The position numbers and the translations under genes are program-made. A stretch of DNA of 64,000 nucleotides. Origin: Norana najaformis. Its lineage: Eukaryota; Annelida; Clitellata; Crassiclitellata; Hormogastridae. Below the pieces are notes generated by a model. The model had not been told where the DNA came from. It worked only from the letters and a program-made list of their open reading frames with translations, and did not search any database. Positions within the stretch are counted from its first letter, which is position 1. Each line of letters opens with the position of its first letter. Location: the NCBI GenBank assembly GCA_964023275.1, contig OZ029918.1, forward strand, positions 18,704,361-18,768,360. The letters run 5' to 3'. This document shows positions 1 to 12,892 of the stretch, in pieces.

Positions 1-1132
<1,132 letters not shown>

Positions 1133-1324
1133 TATTGGCAGTATACTTATAAATGGATAAGCTACTGTTTATTGCTAGAATGATAATAGTTGTTAAAATT
1201 TGCAAACTGTTCAAACATAATACAAATAACATGTTTTTGTTTTTAATTTTCTTAATTTTACTTTGTCATACGAACACACTTGTTCTACCAAATTCATATG
1301 CCACCAGGATGATGTCATCAATTT

Positions 1325-2480
1325 TTCTTCTCAGCGGTAAAGGAGTTAAATCCAAGAAGGCTGTCGTTCATGACTCGAAGCCTTGGTTTAACTCTGAAAT
1401 TGCTGAAGCTTGATGTCGACATAGACAACCTGAATGCGCCTGGTGCTGCTCACGACTTCACTTTTATCACAACGCATTTCAAAGAACATTGTAAAAATTT
1501 TCATAACCTAGTTTCCAAGGCCAAATCCTCCTATCTCACAAACCTAATTTAAGAAAACTCATTTTGCCCAATGTCCCTTTGGAAGGACCTCAGTAAGTTA
1601 CTCCATAGCAAAACACCATCCACACCACACAAAACCTTTTTGCCATCTGTACTAGCTGATGCTTTCATTATATTTTTTGGTGATCAAATATCCAACATCA
1701 GGCTAAAATTCTCTGTTATTCCACTATCAAATGGCTTTTCTTTTCCTGATTCATCCCTCACCTACTTTTGATTCTCCTACTCTAGCAACCTTGAGGGGAA
1801 TCCGATTGCTTGTTTTCTCATTTCCTGACAAACAGTGCCTCCTAGATGCAATTCCTACTCACCTTCTCAAAAGCTGCTTTAATGTGCTTGGTACTACCAT
1901 CTTGACATTAATCAATTGGTCACTTGCTGATGGCTCCTTCTCCTCATGTTTCTCTCATGCAATTGGCCACCCCTTGCTGAAGAAACCATCTTTGGATGCT
2001 GAAATTATGTCAAACTACCGACCAATCTCAAACTCGAATTTTATTTCTAAACTTCTTGAACGTGTTGTTAAATGTCGACTGGAGGCACACCTGTCTTCAA
2101 ACTCCTTATTTCTACCTTTCCAGTCAGCATACTGCAAATTCCACTCCACTGAGCTCTTCTCTCTGTCCACCATAACATTATCTGCTGCATGAACAATGTA
2201 AAGTAACTGCACTAGTTCTTTTTGACCTATCTGCCGCCTTCAACACTGTTGGCCATGCCATCTTGCTACACTGCCTTGAGCACTGGTTTGGTATATCAGG
2301 TCTTGCCCTAGACTGGTTAAAATCGTATCTTACCTCCTGTACTCAACCTGTATACATTAGTGGAGCAATGTCAGACCAGATACCACTCATCTGCAGTGTC
2401 CCTCAAGCCTCTGTTCTCAGTCCCTTACCTTTCTTCTTGTTTATATATCACTCCATTAACCTGTTTACTGTTTATTAAAA
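1325..2480 (+). mobile_element. L2-like (CR1 superfamily) LINE, decayed copy 1
   Basis: Short frames keep the family's order: PWFNSEIAEA, a KSSYLTNLI segment, SFPDKQCLLDAIPTHLLKSC, SNYRPISNSNFISKLLERVV and LDWLKSYLT, then VPQASVLSPLPF before homology is lost. Each matches a stretch of the better preserved copy at 2727-4780. Many stops and frameshifts break the frame, so this is an old copy. It has no 3' end. Confidence 0.8.
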
Positions 2481-2726
2481 AACTTCAGGTTCTGTCAACG
2501 GTGTTCATTTAATTTTGCGTAAACATGCCGTTTTCAGGTTTAAACATTGCTGACTGGTTTTAACTGAAACAATTTAATGCAAATATGCTTTTTTGTTATA
2601 TGGCACTTGCCCTGGGTCACAAATCAAAAGAAATGTACCTAAAAATAAGTTATTAGTAATTTTTCTTTGTGTGATAAACCTCATAACATGGAACTATGCT
2701 GCAAAGGGGAATAGAAATAATAGGAA
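2481..2726. other. AT-rich spacer between two L2-like LINE copies
   Basis: I see no coding match, tandem repeat or recognisable terminus in this stretch. It may be old intergenic or intronic sequence left between two independent LINE insertions. Confidence 0.4.
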
Positions 2727-4780
2727 CATCACAATCTAGACATAGGGCCTATCGTGTTTCTTTCCATACAAGTCTCTCTGATATGTTGGAAGGGTTTGAC
2801 ATGAAACAACTTGTTGTCTTTCCTACACATATTAAAGGCCACACCTTGGATGTCTTTATAACTCATTCTGATTCGAATTCCCTTCATTCTGTCACTCCTA
2901 TTGAGTCATATCTATCAGATCATATTGCAATTTTCTCAAAATTTGACTTCCCTTTTAAACCACCCCCAAATTATAAAACTGTTAAATTTCGCCCTTGGCA
3001 TAAAATTGATTTAAATAAGCTGAAACACGATATCTTAATATGTCCATTGTGGTTAGCTACTGCACAAACTGCGAATGAGCTAGCTATGCAGTTCCAGTCC
3101 ACTTTAACTAAGCTTCTTGACAGGCAAATTCCTTTTAGAACCAAGAGAGTAGTAGAGCGCTCACCGCAGCCTTGGTTCAACTCTGCCATTGCTGAAGCTA
3201 GGCGTCGCAGAAGTCAGTTTGAGCGTTGGTGGCACCAGTCTCGCCTTCCTTCTGACCACAATAGATTTAAGCAACAGTGCAAATATGTGCTGCAAACTTG
3301 TTTCATCTGCAAAATCTGAATATTTAACGAATTTAATTGCCGAAAGTTCTACATCACCAAGAACTTTGTGGATAGCTTTGAACAAGTTATTACATAGAGA
3401 GCAGTTAAATTTATCCTCTGCTACCCAAGAGCTAGCTAGTAAATTTTTGACCTTTTTTGCTGATAAGGTTTCAGGTATTAGGCTGAAATTCGTTGGTCAT
3501 TTGATATCTGATAAATTTCTTCATCCTAGTTCTTCACCTACGGTCTTAGATTACTTTCAGCCAACAACTCTTGCAGAAGTTCGCAGACTCATATTTTCTT
3601 CACCTAGCAAAAGCTGTCTCCTTGACACCATTCCTACATCTTTTCTGAAAGAATGCTTTGATGTCTTGGGTCCAACCATTACATTAAAAATCATTTTCTC
3701 ATTGCGTGAGGGATCTTTCCCATATGCTTTTGCTCATGCCATAGTTCATCCTCTGGTAAAGAAACCTTCTCTCGACCCAGGTGACCTGTCTAATTTCAGA
3801 CCCATCTCAACTTTAAATTTTGTATCAAAAATTCTTGAACGGGTAGTTTTGAATCGTATGCAAACCCACCTATCTTCCAACTCGCTAATCTCTCCATTTC
3901 AGTTCGCTTACCACAAGTTTCATTCAACAGAATCTGCACTTCTTGCTGTTCATAATGACATCATGTGCTCCATGGATAAGGGTAAGGTAACAGCTCTTGT
4001 TCTCCTTGATTTGTCTGCTGCCTTTGACACTGTGGACCATTCTCTCCTTTTGCATCATCTCCAGCACTGGTTTGGGGTTTCTGGTCCTGCCCTACATTGG
4101 TTTGCTGCTAATCTCAGCCCACGCACTCAATCAGTATATTTAAATGGATATTATTCATCTAGTGCTTTGTTGACCTGTGGTGTTCCACAGGGTTCTGTAC
4201 TTGGTCCTCTGTTGTTTACATTATACACTACACCTTTAGGTACACTGCTGAACAATCATTCATTAGGATATCATTTCTATGCAGACGATACCCAAATCTA
4301 CATTTCATCTGACAGTTTGTCTTGTCACTCATCTGCACAGCTGTTGTCTGATGCCTTTGAGAAGCTACAGTCTTGGATGGCAGCAAATAAACTCCTCCTT
4401 AACCCATCGAAGACTGAATTTCTACTTCTGGGTATTCCACAGCAACTTAAAAAGTTTTAATGGCTTAAATCCTTAAAGCTCGGTGACTCAATTGTTGAAT
4501 TGTCTGATACTGCTCGTGACTTGGGCGTTATTTTTGATTCTACCATGTCTCTCACAAACTATGTAAATGGTATTTGTAAATCATCATATATGTATATTCG
4601 TGACATACGCAGAATTAGGCATTATGTCCCCATGTCTTCTAGAATATCACTGGTCTCTAGTCGCCTAGACTACTGTAACTCAATCCTTGTTGGTATCACA
4701 AAGTCAAATATGCAGAAACTCCAAAGAGTTCAGAACTCTTTGGCTAGAGCTATAACAAATACTTCAAAATTTGAAAAAAG
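2727..4780 (+). mobile_element. L2-like (CR1 superfamily) LINE, best preserved copy
   Basis: The copy starts in the C-terminal part of the endonuclease domain (VFPTHIKGHTLDVFIT, SDHIAIFSKF), continues with PWFNSAIAEARRRRSQFE, then after one frameshift near 3290 gives a 390-residue reverse transcriptase: SNFRPISTLNFVSKILERVV, FHSTESALLAVHND, LLDLSAAFDTVDHSLLL, GVPQGSVLGPLLF, FYADDTQIY and LLNPSKTEFLLLG. After a break near 4460 it resumes with DTARDLGVIFD, SRLDYCNSIL and RVQNSLARAITNTSKF. The YADD active site is intact. The 3' end is cut off where a piggyBac relic begins, and the N-terminal half of the endonuclease is missing. Confidence 0.9.
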
Positions 4781-5936
4781 CAACTCTGCATGTTTCACAT
4801 TCATACTGTGTCTTCTTGGAAAAGGGTTTCCATTTTCTGAGTCATTAATGGTCCAGATTTTGAATCGCCATTTGGTTGCTTTTTGGGAAAATACTGTTTG
4901 AATTGATATCGTCTCTTGAACCCAACTATTGACTCGTCAATGTTCAGATTCTTCCCTGGCTTGCAAAACTCTGAAAATCTAGAATTCAGGTGATCTAACA
5001 GAGGATGAACTTTATACAATGGATCATAATTGGAAGCATTCCTTACAGGAACCTGGGAATTGTCTGCCAAATGAAGGTATCAGCTTATCATGGTCCCTGA
5101 AATCCAGAGATCACTGAGCAAAGTATCAGTTGACCAGCAGGCATACAGCCATGGTTGCATCTTGAAGCCCATCACGATGTTGGTGCTGACAAATGCACAC
5201 ATCTCTAAAGAAGAAGTAGGTTTGCATTTTGTTATTTGTACTTTACCTGCCTGATGTGCACCTGACCTACTCTGCTCAGCAAACAGGTTGGTCTGTACAG
5301 CTAGCACATCAAAAAACTTTTATCTAAAAAGTTAGAAAATGTTCAAAAATGGTGCAACATGGGCTGGTCCACCAAAGACGCCTGTAAATGGAACAGTTAT
5401 GGGTGAAACTGGAAAATCTTATACCTGTCAGTTCAATCTATATCGCCCAAGTCATCAGCCTGAACCAGTTTGACAGTCCGACATCATGTACTGGATGCCG
5501 TCTGAAATCAGAGTTGATGTCAGAATGTTCTTCACCCAAAGCCATTTTATCTTCTTCACTGGATGCACCAAACAGGTTTTTATTGACAGATGAGTCAAAA
5601 CTGTCATCATCTGATGCAAATTCATCAAGAATTTGGCGAATTTTGTTGTCAGTAAGACCATAACAACACGCCGCCATCTTGGGTTATTTAAATTCATGAT
5701 TTAAATGTCCAATTTGATTGGTTGATTTTCATATTTATAACCCAATTCTAAAAATATCTTCCACTTATTTCTGTGCTTAATTATATTATCTTGGCCTAAA
5801 TGAGGTCAGGTTTCAAAAATATAACGTCTGCGGTAGGCCAAGAGCCGTCTAGCTAACAGCACATGGCCAGTGCACTTAACTGCACATTCGGCGTGACCCA
5901 TATAGTGCACTCTACTGCACACTCATCGGTATTGGG
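4781..5936 (-). mobile_element. piggyBac transposon relic
   Basis: Reverse-strand frames give an acidic piggyBac N-terminus (YGLTDNKIRQILDEFASDDD, 5438-5677), then QPWLYACWSTDTLLSDLWI and RNASNYDPLYKVHPLLDHLN, followed by NIDESIVGFKRRYQFKQYFP, which holds the first catalytic Asp. The rest of the DDE domain is missing. The upper end, ...GTATTGGG followed by TTAA at 5937-5940, fits a piggyBac terminus. The lower end lies inside an L2-like LINE without a clear TTAA. The sequence at 5710-5830 is also found at 51870-51985, linking this element to the small element there. Confidence 0.82.
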
Positions 5937-5940
5937 TTAA

Positions 5941-6655
5941 TTCTATATGTAGATCGGCCCACTACCACATCCATGATATCTGTAGAATTAGGCACCACAT
6001 TCCATTTTCTGTCCTGGTTTGTTTGGCTAATGCCCTGGTCTCCAGCTGAATTGACTACTTCAACTCACTTCTTACTGGCATTTCAAAAGCTAATTTGATG
6101 AAGCTTCAATAGTCCAAAATACATTGGCAAGAGCTATCAATAAAACACTAAAAAAATATGAACATATATCACCAATCCTAAAATTGTTTTACTGGTTGCC
6201 CATTGAAAAGCACATATTTTCAAAACTGGGCTAGTTGTATACAAGACTATATTTCAGCCAACCTCACTATCTTCACTCCGTACTGACTCCCAAGACTTGT
6301 CTCTACTCGGCCAGGTCCTCTGGCTGTCTAAATCTGACTCTTTCGTGGACACAGACAGCTCTTGGCAGGCATGCCTTTTCTGTTGCTGGTCCTAGACTCT
6401 TTAACTCTCTTCTGGTAAATGTTCACTGAGCAAAGTCTGTTTTGGCCTTCAGACCTGGACGAAAAACTCACCTCTTCCTGGACTCATTTCCTCCGTAGAC
6501 TGTCTCTCTGTCTTCTGGATTCCCCTTGGCTTTTTGACCCAAACTCACCACAGAGTTTGACTTGGATAACAATTCTGCTTATCAGTGACCACCGACTGAT
6601 GCCGGATGCCTTGAGCATTATTACAGTGGCACTACAGAAATTCTTAGATTAGATT
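5941..6655 (+). mobile_element. L2-like LINE, 3' part and tail
   Basis: Decayed coding matches the C-terminal region of L2-like ORF2: NTLARAINK, YEHISPILKLFYWLPIEKHI, SARSSGCLNLTLSWTQTALG and RHAFSVAGPRLFNSL. The 3' end is the family tail, GATGCCTTGAGCATTATTAC then TAGATTAGATT, which recurs at 53321-53370 and reversed near 44400-44470. The copy contains the region missing from the LINE on the other side of the piggyBac relic, with about 60 bases of overlap, so it is probably a separate copy. Confidence 0.8.
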
Positions 6656-7560
6656 GGATACATCAACCAAGGCTTAAGTCCATTGCGACTCCACATGCAA
6701 GCGACTGGCTTTTTGCCTTGCTGATTACTGCCCGTGGCTTGAGATTGGACGATGAGGCCTTGAGAGTCACAGTAGGCCTCAGGTTTGGAGTCAGCATCTG
6801 TGAATGTAATGAGTGCCACTGTGGTGCCCTTGTCAAGGCCAGTGGCTCCCATGGGCTTTCTTGCTCCCTTGGACCCGGTCAAACCACCAGACATGCGACC
6901 CTTGATGACTTAATCTGTCGGGGACTTATTCGGGTAGACTTCCCGGGAATTGCCTGGATTGAGTAGAACAGACGGGAAAAAGCCTGATGGTCTAACCCTC
7001 ATTCCATGGTGGATGGGACATGCTTTGATCTGGGATGCCACTGTAACAGACACTCTGGCTGCATCCTACCTCTTTTCCACATCAACCTCAGCTGCCGGCA
7101 CAGCCGAATTGGCAGCAGATAGGAAGTGCGAAAAATATAACATTCTTGCACAGAATTGCCACTTTGTCCCTTTGCCGTTTGAGACTCTCGGCCCAAACAA
7201 CAACGGTAGCCTAGCCCTCATAAAAGAGTTAGGGCACTATCTCTCTCGTATAATCGGAGACACAAGAGAAAAAGTTATCTTTTCCAATGCACTGCTATCA
7301 AAATTCAATTGTGCTTCAAGAATTGGGCCACTTATTGGTGAGACTCTCGGCCCAATCAACAACACTGGCCTACTCTTCAAAACAGAGTTACGGCGCTATC
7401 TCTCTCTCATATAACCGGTGACACGAAAGAAACCAGTTATCTTTTCCAGCGCATTGCTGTCACAATTCAACGCTTCAATTCTATTGCCTTTCATGGTACT
7501 TTTGCTCCACCAGATCTTGACGATTTCTAGCCGTCCCAGAATTCTTTATTCTCTGGATAA
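6656..7560 (+). mobile_element. Non-LTR retroelement ORF C-terminal region (PDGLTLIPW family)
   Basis: Three overlapping frames give a recognisable but decayed protein end: RLHMQATGFL, GLRLDDEALRVTVGLRFGV, CNECHCGALV (a Cys/His cluster), RTDGKKPDGLTLIPWWMG, LIWDATVTDTLAASYL and PLPFETLGPN, then a repeat of the FETLGP block. I know this architecture from reverse-transcriptase-related proteins of cnidarians and other invertebrates. The PDG...WD.T pattern recalls a PD-(D/E)XK nuclease fold, but that is inference. No reverse transcriptase core lies upstream. The clade is not assigned. Confidence 0.6.
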
Positions 7561-7583
7561 TTTTTAAAAATCCAGAGGGATCA

Positions 7584-7588
7584 TATAT

Positions 7589-7624
<36 letters not shown>
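7584..7624. repeat. (TAA)n microsatellite
   Basis: About twelve units of a trinucleotide TAA/ATA run lie just after the retroelement piece. Such runs are common at LINE tails and may mark its 3' end. Confidence 0.9.
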
Positions 7625-7704
7625 TGTCCCCAGTTATTTCCAAATTTCACTGATTGTGCTTCAAGAATTGGGCCACTTATTGTAGTTCAAGAATTGGGCC
7701 ACTT

Positions 7705-7810
7705 GTAGTCGTTGTTTCTAAATGTGGCATTAGTTATATCATGGACAGTTTGCAGGACAACGCTTTTTATGAAACTTGACCTAACACAGAGGACTTGGAA
7801 ATTGCCTATT
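7705..7810 (+). mobile_element. pogo-type transposase C-terminus, fragment
   Basis: Read in frame, the strand gives VSKCGISYIMDSLQDNAFYE followed by PNTEDLEI. The pogo/Tigger (DDE_1, CENP-B-like) family has a C-terminal FKKCGISNALDGTEDD block here, and the same sequence appears in the pogo element at 10941-12890. Only this C-terminal block survives. Confidence 0.65.
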
Positions 7811-7924
7811 GCCTCTCTTGAACAAATCACAAGCACACTGCATCGCTTACTTCCAGTTTATCAGAACAGTGCATACATTTTTGCTCAAGCCTGATATCAG
7901 AATCAATATCTTTACAAACTTACA

Positions 7925-8065
7925 TCATTTGACTGTTTTTCAGCCTAACTTAGAGTGTAGATTTGTTAACTCCAAGATACTTAGAAACAATTGCCTGGGT
8001 TTCTCCACCATGTACGCGATCTAACGCAGCTAATGCTTCTTGCACAAAGTAGGAACACTGATACT
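7925..8065 (-). mobile_element. pogo-type HTH N-terminus, fragment
   Basis: The reverse strand gives FVQEALAALDRVHGGETQ and then IVSKYLGVNKSTL, a psq/CENP-B type helix-turn-helix like the N-terminus of pogo transposases. It points away from the C-terminal block 120 bases to the left, so the two pieces are inverted relative to each other or come from two copies. Confidence 0.55.
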
Positions 8066-8070
8066 TGATA

Positions 8071-8510
8071 TCCGCCAATTCTAATATTAGGCTCATGCTA
8101 AGATTACCAAATTTCCAAATATTACATATATTTAGAAAATACCAAATATATGAAAGTAGGAATATGTGTGATATGTCTCACCAATGTTACAATTAAAAGA
8201 AAGATGAAGCAAAAAAGCAAAAAGGAAATGTCTGTATAGGAAACTCTCACATGTGCTGCTCATTCATATGTTGATGAAAAAGAGGAAGATTAACATGCAA
8301 GATCTCATTAATAAAGATTACTTGTTAGTTCTTACAAATACTGTCCATTAGCAATAAGTTGGTAACCTTGGGATGCATGTCTAACATGTATTAATCAAAT
8401 GTGCATGTAACCAAGATGTGTGTTACCAAACTTTTCCTGTAGCTAAAATAGTATTGAATGACTGAACCATTATTAATGGACATTGTGCAGTTAAGCCATC
8501 AGTACCTGAC
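8071..8510. other. AT-rich stretch, nothing recognised
   Basis: No coding match, terminal repeat or tandem repeat was found. The sequence just before 8565 is the unfilled target copy of the LINE that follows. Confidence 0.4.
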
Positions 8511-8564
8511 ATTAAATTTTTATTATAACTGAAAAAGAACTTTATTATTCACTGACCAAATTTA
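8511..8564 (+). repeat. Left copy of ~54-bp target-site duplication
   Basis: A 37-base block (ATTAAATTTTTATTATAACT onward to CTTTATTA) followed by TTCACTGACCAAATTTAC is repeated at 9914-9982 on the other side of the LINE. The right copy has one extra base in the first block and a 13-base insert between the two blocks. Such length is unusual for a LINE target duplication. Confidence 0.8.
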
Positions 8565-9913
8565 CTAAAGAACGAATCGATACATCAGAACATGAAAAGG
8601 AACCGGACGTTTTGGAAGCAGAGGTGGAATGGGCAATTAGACAACTGAAGGACAATAAAGCACCGGGTCCGGATGGGATACCAATAGAAATGGTAAAAGC
8701 AGGAGATGGCACAATGACAAAGACAATAACAAAAATGTGCAATATCATATGGACAACCGGAAAATGGCCAGAGGATTGGAAGAGCTCAATCTTTATCCCT
8801 ATATTCAAAAAAGGAGATGCGAGAGTGTGAAAACTACAGGACCATAGCAATGATATCGCACATAAGTAAAATACTACTTAAAATAATACATAAAAGAATG
8901 GAGAACATAATAGAGAGGGAGCTTCCAGATAACCAAGCAGGATTTAGGAAATCCCGTGGAACTCGTGATCATATCGCCAACATGCGGTGGATAATGGAGA
9001 GACAAAAGGAGTATGGACAAAAATTATACATATGCTTCATTGACTATAGTAAGGCATTCGATTGCATTGATCATGAGTTGATGTGGAAAACCTTAATAGA
9101 AATGGGAATACCAAGGCACTTGATACAACTTCTCAAGGGATTGTACGAAGAACAGATTGCGGTAATAAGAACTGAATTTGGAGATACTGAAAGAATCAAA
9201 ATAAAGAAAGGAGTGAGGCAGGGATGCATTCTGTCCTCATTCCTATTTAACCTATATGCAGAAAGGATAATGAGGATGGCGGAAATGGATGGAGCAAAAG
9301 AGGGAGTAAAGATAGCGGGAAGAACACTGAATAATCTGAGATACGCAGATGACACAACACTATTAGCAGGTAAAAAAACAGATCTGGTAGAACTGATAAG
9401 AAGGCTGAAGAGAGAGAGCGAGAAAGCAGGACTATACTTCAATATAAAGAAGATGAAGATCATGACAACAGCTGAGGAGGGCAGTCTTACGGTGGATGGA
9501 GAGGAATTAGAGACGGTAACAAGCTTTACATTCTTGGGATCAGTAGTAGAAAGAGAAGGAAAGTGCGATATGGAAATAAACCGAAGGGTGGCGATTGGAA
9601 AAGCCGCAATGAATGGACTAGAAAAAATATGGAAAGACAAACATGTGAGCACAGACACAAAAAAAAGATTGGTGAGGGCCTTGATTATACCAACAGTAAC
9701 ATACGGCAGTGAGACGTGGACAATGACCAAGAAAATAGAGAAAAAAATCAATGCTTGTGAAATGTGGATATGGAGGAAGATGCTGAGAACATCATGGACG
9801 GAGAAAAGGACTAATGAATGGGTACGCAAGGCGATTGGAATTGAGCAAGATGAGACGTTACAACAAACAGTGCTAAAATCAAAGCTGAGGTTCTTTGGAC
9901 ATGTTATGAGATC
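8565..9913 (+). mobile_element. RTE-clade LINE, copy G1 (young, both ends truncated)
   Basis: The frame opens within the linker before the reverse transcriptase (SEHEKEPDVLEAEVEWAIRQ, NKAPGPDGIPIEMVK). After a 2-base deletion in the GDARECENYR segment it continues with 370 clean residues: GFRKSRGTRDHIANMRWIM, CFIDYSKAFDCIDHELMW, GVRQGCILSSFLFNLYAERI, RYADDTTLL, YGSETWTMTK and FFGHVMRS. It is nearly identical to the reverse copy at 21723-23361, so both are recent. It stops at FFGHVMRS, before the family's GRPRKKW C-terminus. Confidence 0.9.
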
Positions 9914-9982
9914 ATTAAATTTTTATTATAACTGAAAAGAGAACTTTATTACGGTCGCTAGAGCTTCACTGACCAAATTTAC
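9914..9982 (+). repeat. Right copy of the target duplication with trapped LINE 3' end
   Basis: This is the second copy of the 8511-8564 block, split by CGGTCGCTAGAGC at 9952-9964. That 13-mer is found at the 3' end of the same LINE family (reverse strand of copy G2, near 21762-21775). The layout is target block 1, LINE 3' snippet, target block 2. Confidence 0.75.
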
Positions 9983-10134
9983 ACAATTATCTCCAAGCCC
10001 ATGCATAAATATATTATCCAAGTTATATTATGATGTAATTAAGACGTTTCACAAGTCGCCACATAACATAACTGTACCACAGAAAGTCTACCAAATAGAT
10101 TAGATTGCATTAAGTAAGCGCGAACTTGGCCATT

Positions 10135-10275
10135 TTATTGTAATTGTAATTGCAAATTTATATAACACCACATCACCAGAAACTCATCAGATGTGCTCCT
10201 GACCTGACAACACGAACCACGATCAAACAGAACTGTCTTCAATCACTTGTGGGAAAGAGGCAAAAAAGAGTGGAG
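10135..10275 (-). mobile_element. CR1-superfamily LINE 3' tail, fragment
   Basis: The stretch begins TTGTAATTGTAATTGC and an AAATTTATA block, then resembles the 3' end of the LINE at 61103 (ATTTATAAAACAC and CATCAG blocks). The hexamer run read in reverse is a TTACAA-type LINE tail. Similarity is partial and was judged by eye. Confidence 0.4.
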
Positions 10276-10354
10276 TTCATGTCACAGGCTCCTATGCCTA
10301 CTAAGTAAGTGAACCATGTTCAACTTTTTCAAACATACCAAACCTGATCCTTAC

Positions 10355-10458
10355 CTTATCAACGTCATTCAGGACATAGACTGGCGAATGCGTTATACTC
10401 AGAAGTGGAATGAAACCAGCAAGCACTACATCCTCAGGCAACATGATTGGCTTACAAT
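10355..10458 (-). CDS. SMG6: SMG6 exon, LPEDVVLAGFIPLL
   Basis: The 104-base exon encodes CKPIMLPEDVVLAGFIPLL and ends NDVDK on a codon boundary. Family members have LLILEEDRLLSGFVPLL and then TSDK in the segment before the acidic linker and the PIN domain. The acceptor is tttgctcag and the donor gtaagg. It is the last SMG6 exon visible; the next must lie left of the window, across more than 10 kb of transposon-filled sequence. Confidence 0.94.
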
Positions 10459-10938
10459 CTGAGCAAATTACAACACACATTTCATATTTACAAAACACAT
10501 TTCAAATATACTCAACAATTCAAGCACATATTGTATTGGCATAGTGGGAGATTGCAAACATGTTACATCGCCCCTCTGCATCCAGGGTATGAATCCCAAG
10601 GTGCATCATGTGAAATTCACAATTCATTGTCAAGCCATGTAACATATTTCCATGTAAATACCCCACAGGTTATGCAATTTTTTCCTCAAAAGAGATGCAA
10701 GAAATTGAACGCAGTTCAAACATAATCTTTTTTACATAAACTTTCCATATATTTGTGCAAGTGCTCTGTGGTTCATACAGCTTATTCAACACAATGCCGT
10801 GGATTGCCAGATATGGACTGTGGTAGTAAATGCACCTGGCTTGCAGCCAGCTACAGTAAAATTAGATTCAGTCAGCAACAATTTGCCCATGTTTTCCTCC
10901 ATCTTAAGCCATAAATTGGGAACTCTTAGAAAATGACT
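10459..10938. other. SMG6 intron sequence, nothing recognised
   Basis: No transposon protein or terminus is visible in this 480-base part of the intron, which ends at the TA target of the pogo element. Confidence 0.45.
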
Positions 10939-10940
10939 TA

Positions 10941-12890
10941 CCATATATACTCACATACAAGTTGACTTCGCATATAAGTCGACCCCTAAATTTTCGACCT
11001 TGGAAAGAGAAAAAATCTATGACCCGCAAATAAGTCGATGTGGGTTTTCGTACATAAATGTCAGAGGTGCTTTAACCATCGGTGTATGTGGTGTAAACAC
11101 TGAGGGCCCCCAACGGTGCAAAGTATAATGGGCTCCAATCAAGATTTAACGCCTTGGTTACATCACGCGAGGCCAAAGTCTGGGCAGGTCCTAGAGAGCT
11201 TACACAAAGATAATAAAAATCACAAAGTACCTCTGATAAATGTGGACATTTTATAGCGCTTTTAAACAATGTGTTTTTAGATATAAATCTGATTTTTAGA
11301 TATAAATCTGGATATTTAATAGTGGTTATAAATGCCGCCCAAAGGCCTTAAATTTCCAAACCAAAGACCTTAAGATTGGAATGTGTTGCTTGAACAAGTG
11401 CTTATTCCAAAGTACAGTGGTATCAAATAAACTACCAGTTATCAGTGTCTAATTATAGCAACTTTAAAATTTCAGTTTGTGCAACTTATGAGTTAAGGTT
11501 TACAGCCTACAACAAAACAATTTTTGCCACTTACCGTGTCTTGCAAGTAATTGCCAACTTTATGTTTCCACTTTGAAAAATGCGGTGGAAGTTGCAGTGA
11601 CAAGAAAGTTAGACCAGGATTCCGTAATATGGAAGAAAGCAAAATATTATAGCACTAATACAATTTTTAAAAGAAACCAAACTGTTGGAATCATTTGATG
11701 TTTGGAACACATTCTTTTATTAACAAACCTGCAGATTTAATCAAAAAACCTTCAAAATCAGATCTATCATTACCATCAAAAAGGAAATTAAATGTATCTT
11801 CAGTTAATTTTTCAGTCACCCGCATAGGTGCAATTTTCGTCATCATCACTGTCAATTTCCAAGTCCTTTGTGTTAGGTCAGGTTTCATAAAAAGCATCGT
11901 CCTGCAAACTGCCCATGGCATAACTAATGCATTTTTTAAAAACAACCACTATACCATTTTCTGGGCAAATCGTCCCAAGCAAGCTTCATCCACTTACAAA
12001 CCAAAGGTAAATCAGGTTTCTTCCCGTTCCCACCCCTGGGTAATGTTGCCATGTCCAAAACCCTCCACCCCATCCACACTTCATGGACACACTCTTTAAA
12101 AGGCTTGTTCAGTAAACTACTAAAGGTCATTGAGACTACACACATATTTGTGTGTAATTACTTGATATTTGATTTAACAAGATTGGTTTGATGTGTACCG
12201 AACACGTTCCACGCTAGCAGGCCTAATTTCACGAGTCCGTGTACGTGTTACAACCACCATCATCCATCCAACCTTTGGGATCGTGTTTTTTACAACGAAG
12301 TCTTAGGAAACATCATTCCTTGTGGCAGTGTTTCACTTTAAAAAACCATTGGTTTAGTTTTGTCCCATCTGCTAAAAGGTGAGGACCACAGTGAAATGCG
12401 TTCATTCATGGCTGTAATTTTGACAAGAATGGTGTTTTCTCCTACAGCATATATAGTCCACTTCGCAGGCATCAGAAATGTGCTATAAAATCAAAAGATC
12501 TAGGCCCTTTAGAGAACACTGCACCCAGTCCAAAAACAATGAAAAAGAACTGATGTTTGACAAGGGCAGCACATGGTTTTATCTTATTCTGCCCAATATT
12601 TTGTCAGTATTTTAAAGCAAATATTTATTTTGCTTTGTTAAAAATTCATTCTTTACATTATCAACTGTTTTATATCATTATTTCGTCATTGTGGGTGTTT
12701 CGTGTGATATCCCACGAACATGTTTGTGATCACTGTCAGGTGTGTTGAAGTCCTCCCCCCATTCATGTGTCATGTGATTGTTGAAGGATAAATCTTGTGA
12801 TCTTGGCTTGACTCACATATAAGTCAATTCCCCAACTTTGGACTTTCAAAATTGTCCAAAATTTCTGGACTTATATGCAGAGACATACGG
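10941..12890 (-). mobile_element. pogo/Tigger-type DNA transposon, decayed
   Basis: The element is flanked by TA on both sides (10939-10940 and 12891-12892) and has inverted ends: CCATATATACTCACATACAA on the left, and on the right, read in reverse, CCGTATGTCTCTGCATATAA. Reverse-strand frames keep DDE_1 pieces: a central block (LMPAKWTIYAVGENTILVK, FSRWDKTKPMVF), KPFKECVHEVWMGW with LVCKWMKLAWDDLP, and FKKCISYAMGSLQDDAFYE. Many stops break it. It lies in the SMG6 intron on the same strand as the gene. Confidence 0.85.
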
Positions 12891-12892
12891 TA

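Noticed and set aside
9071-9829. 252-codon reverse frame
   Set aside because: Antisense shadow of RTE copy G1.
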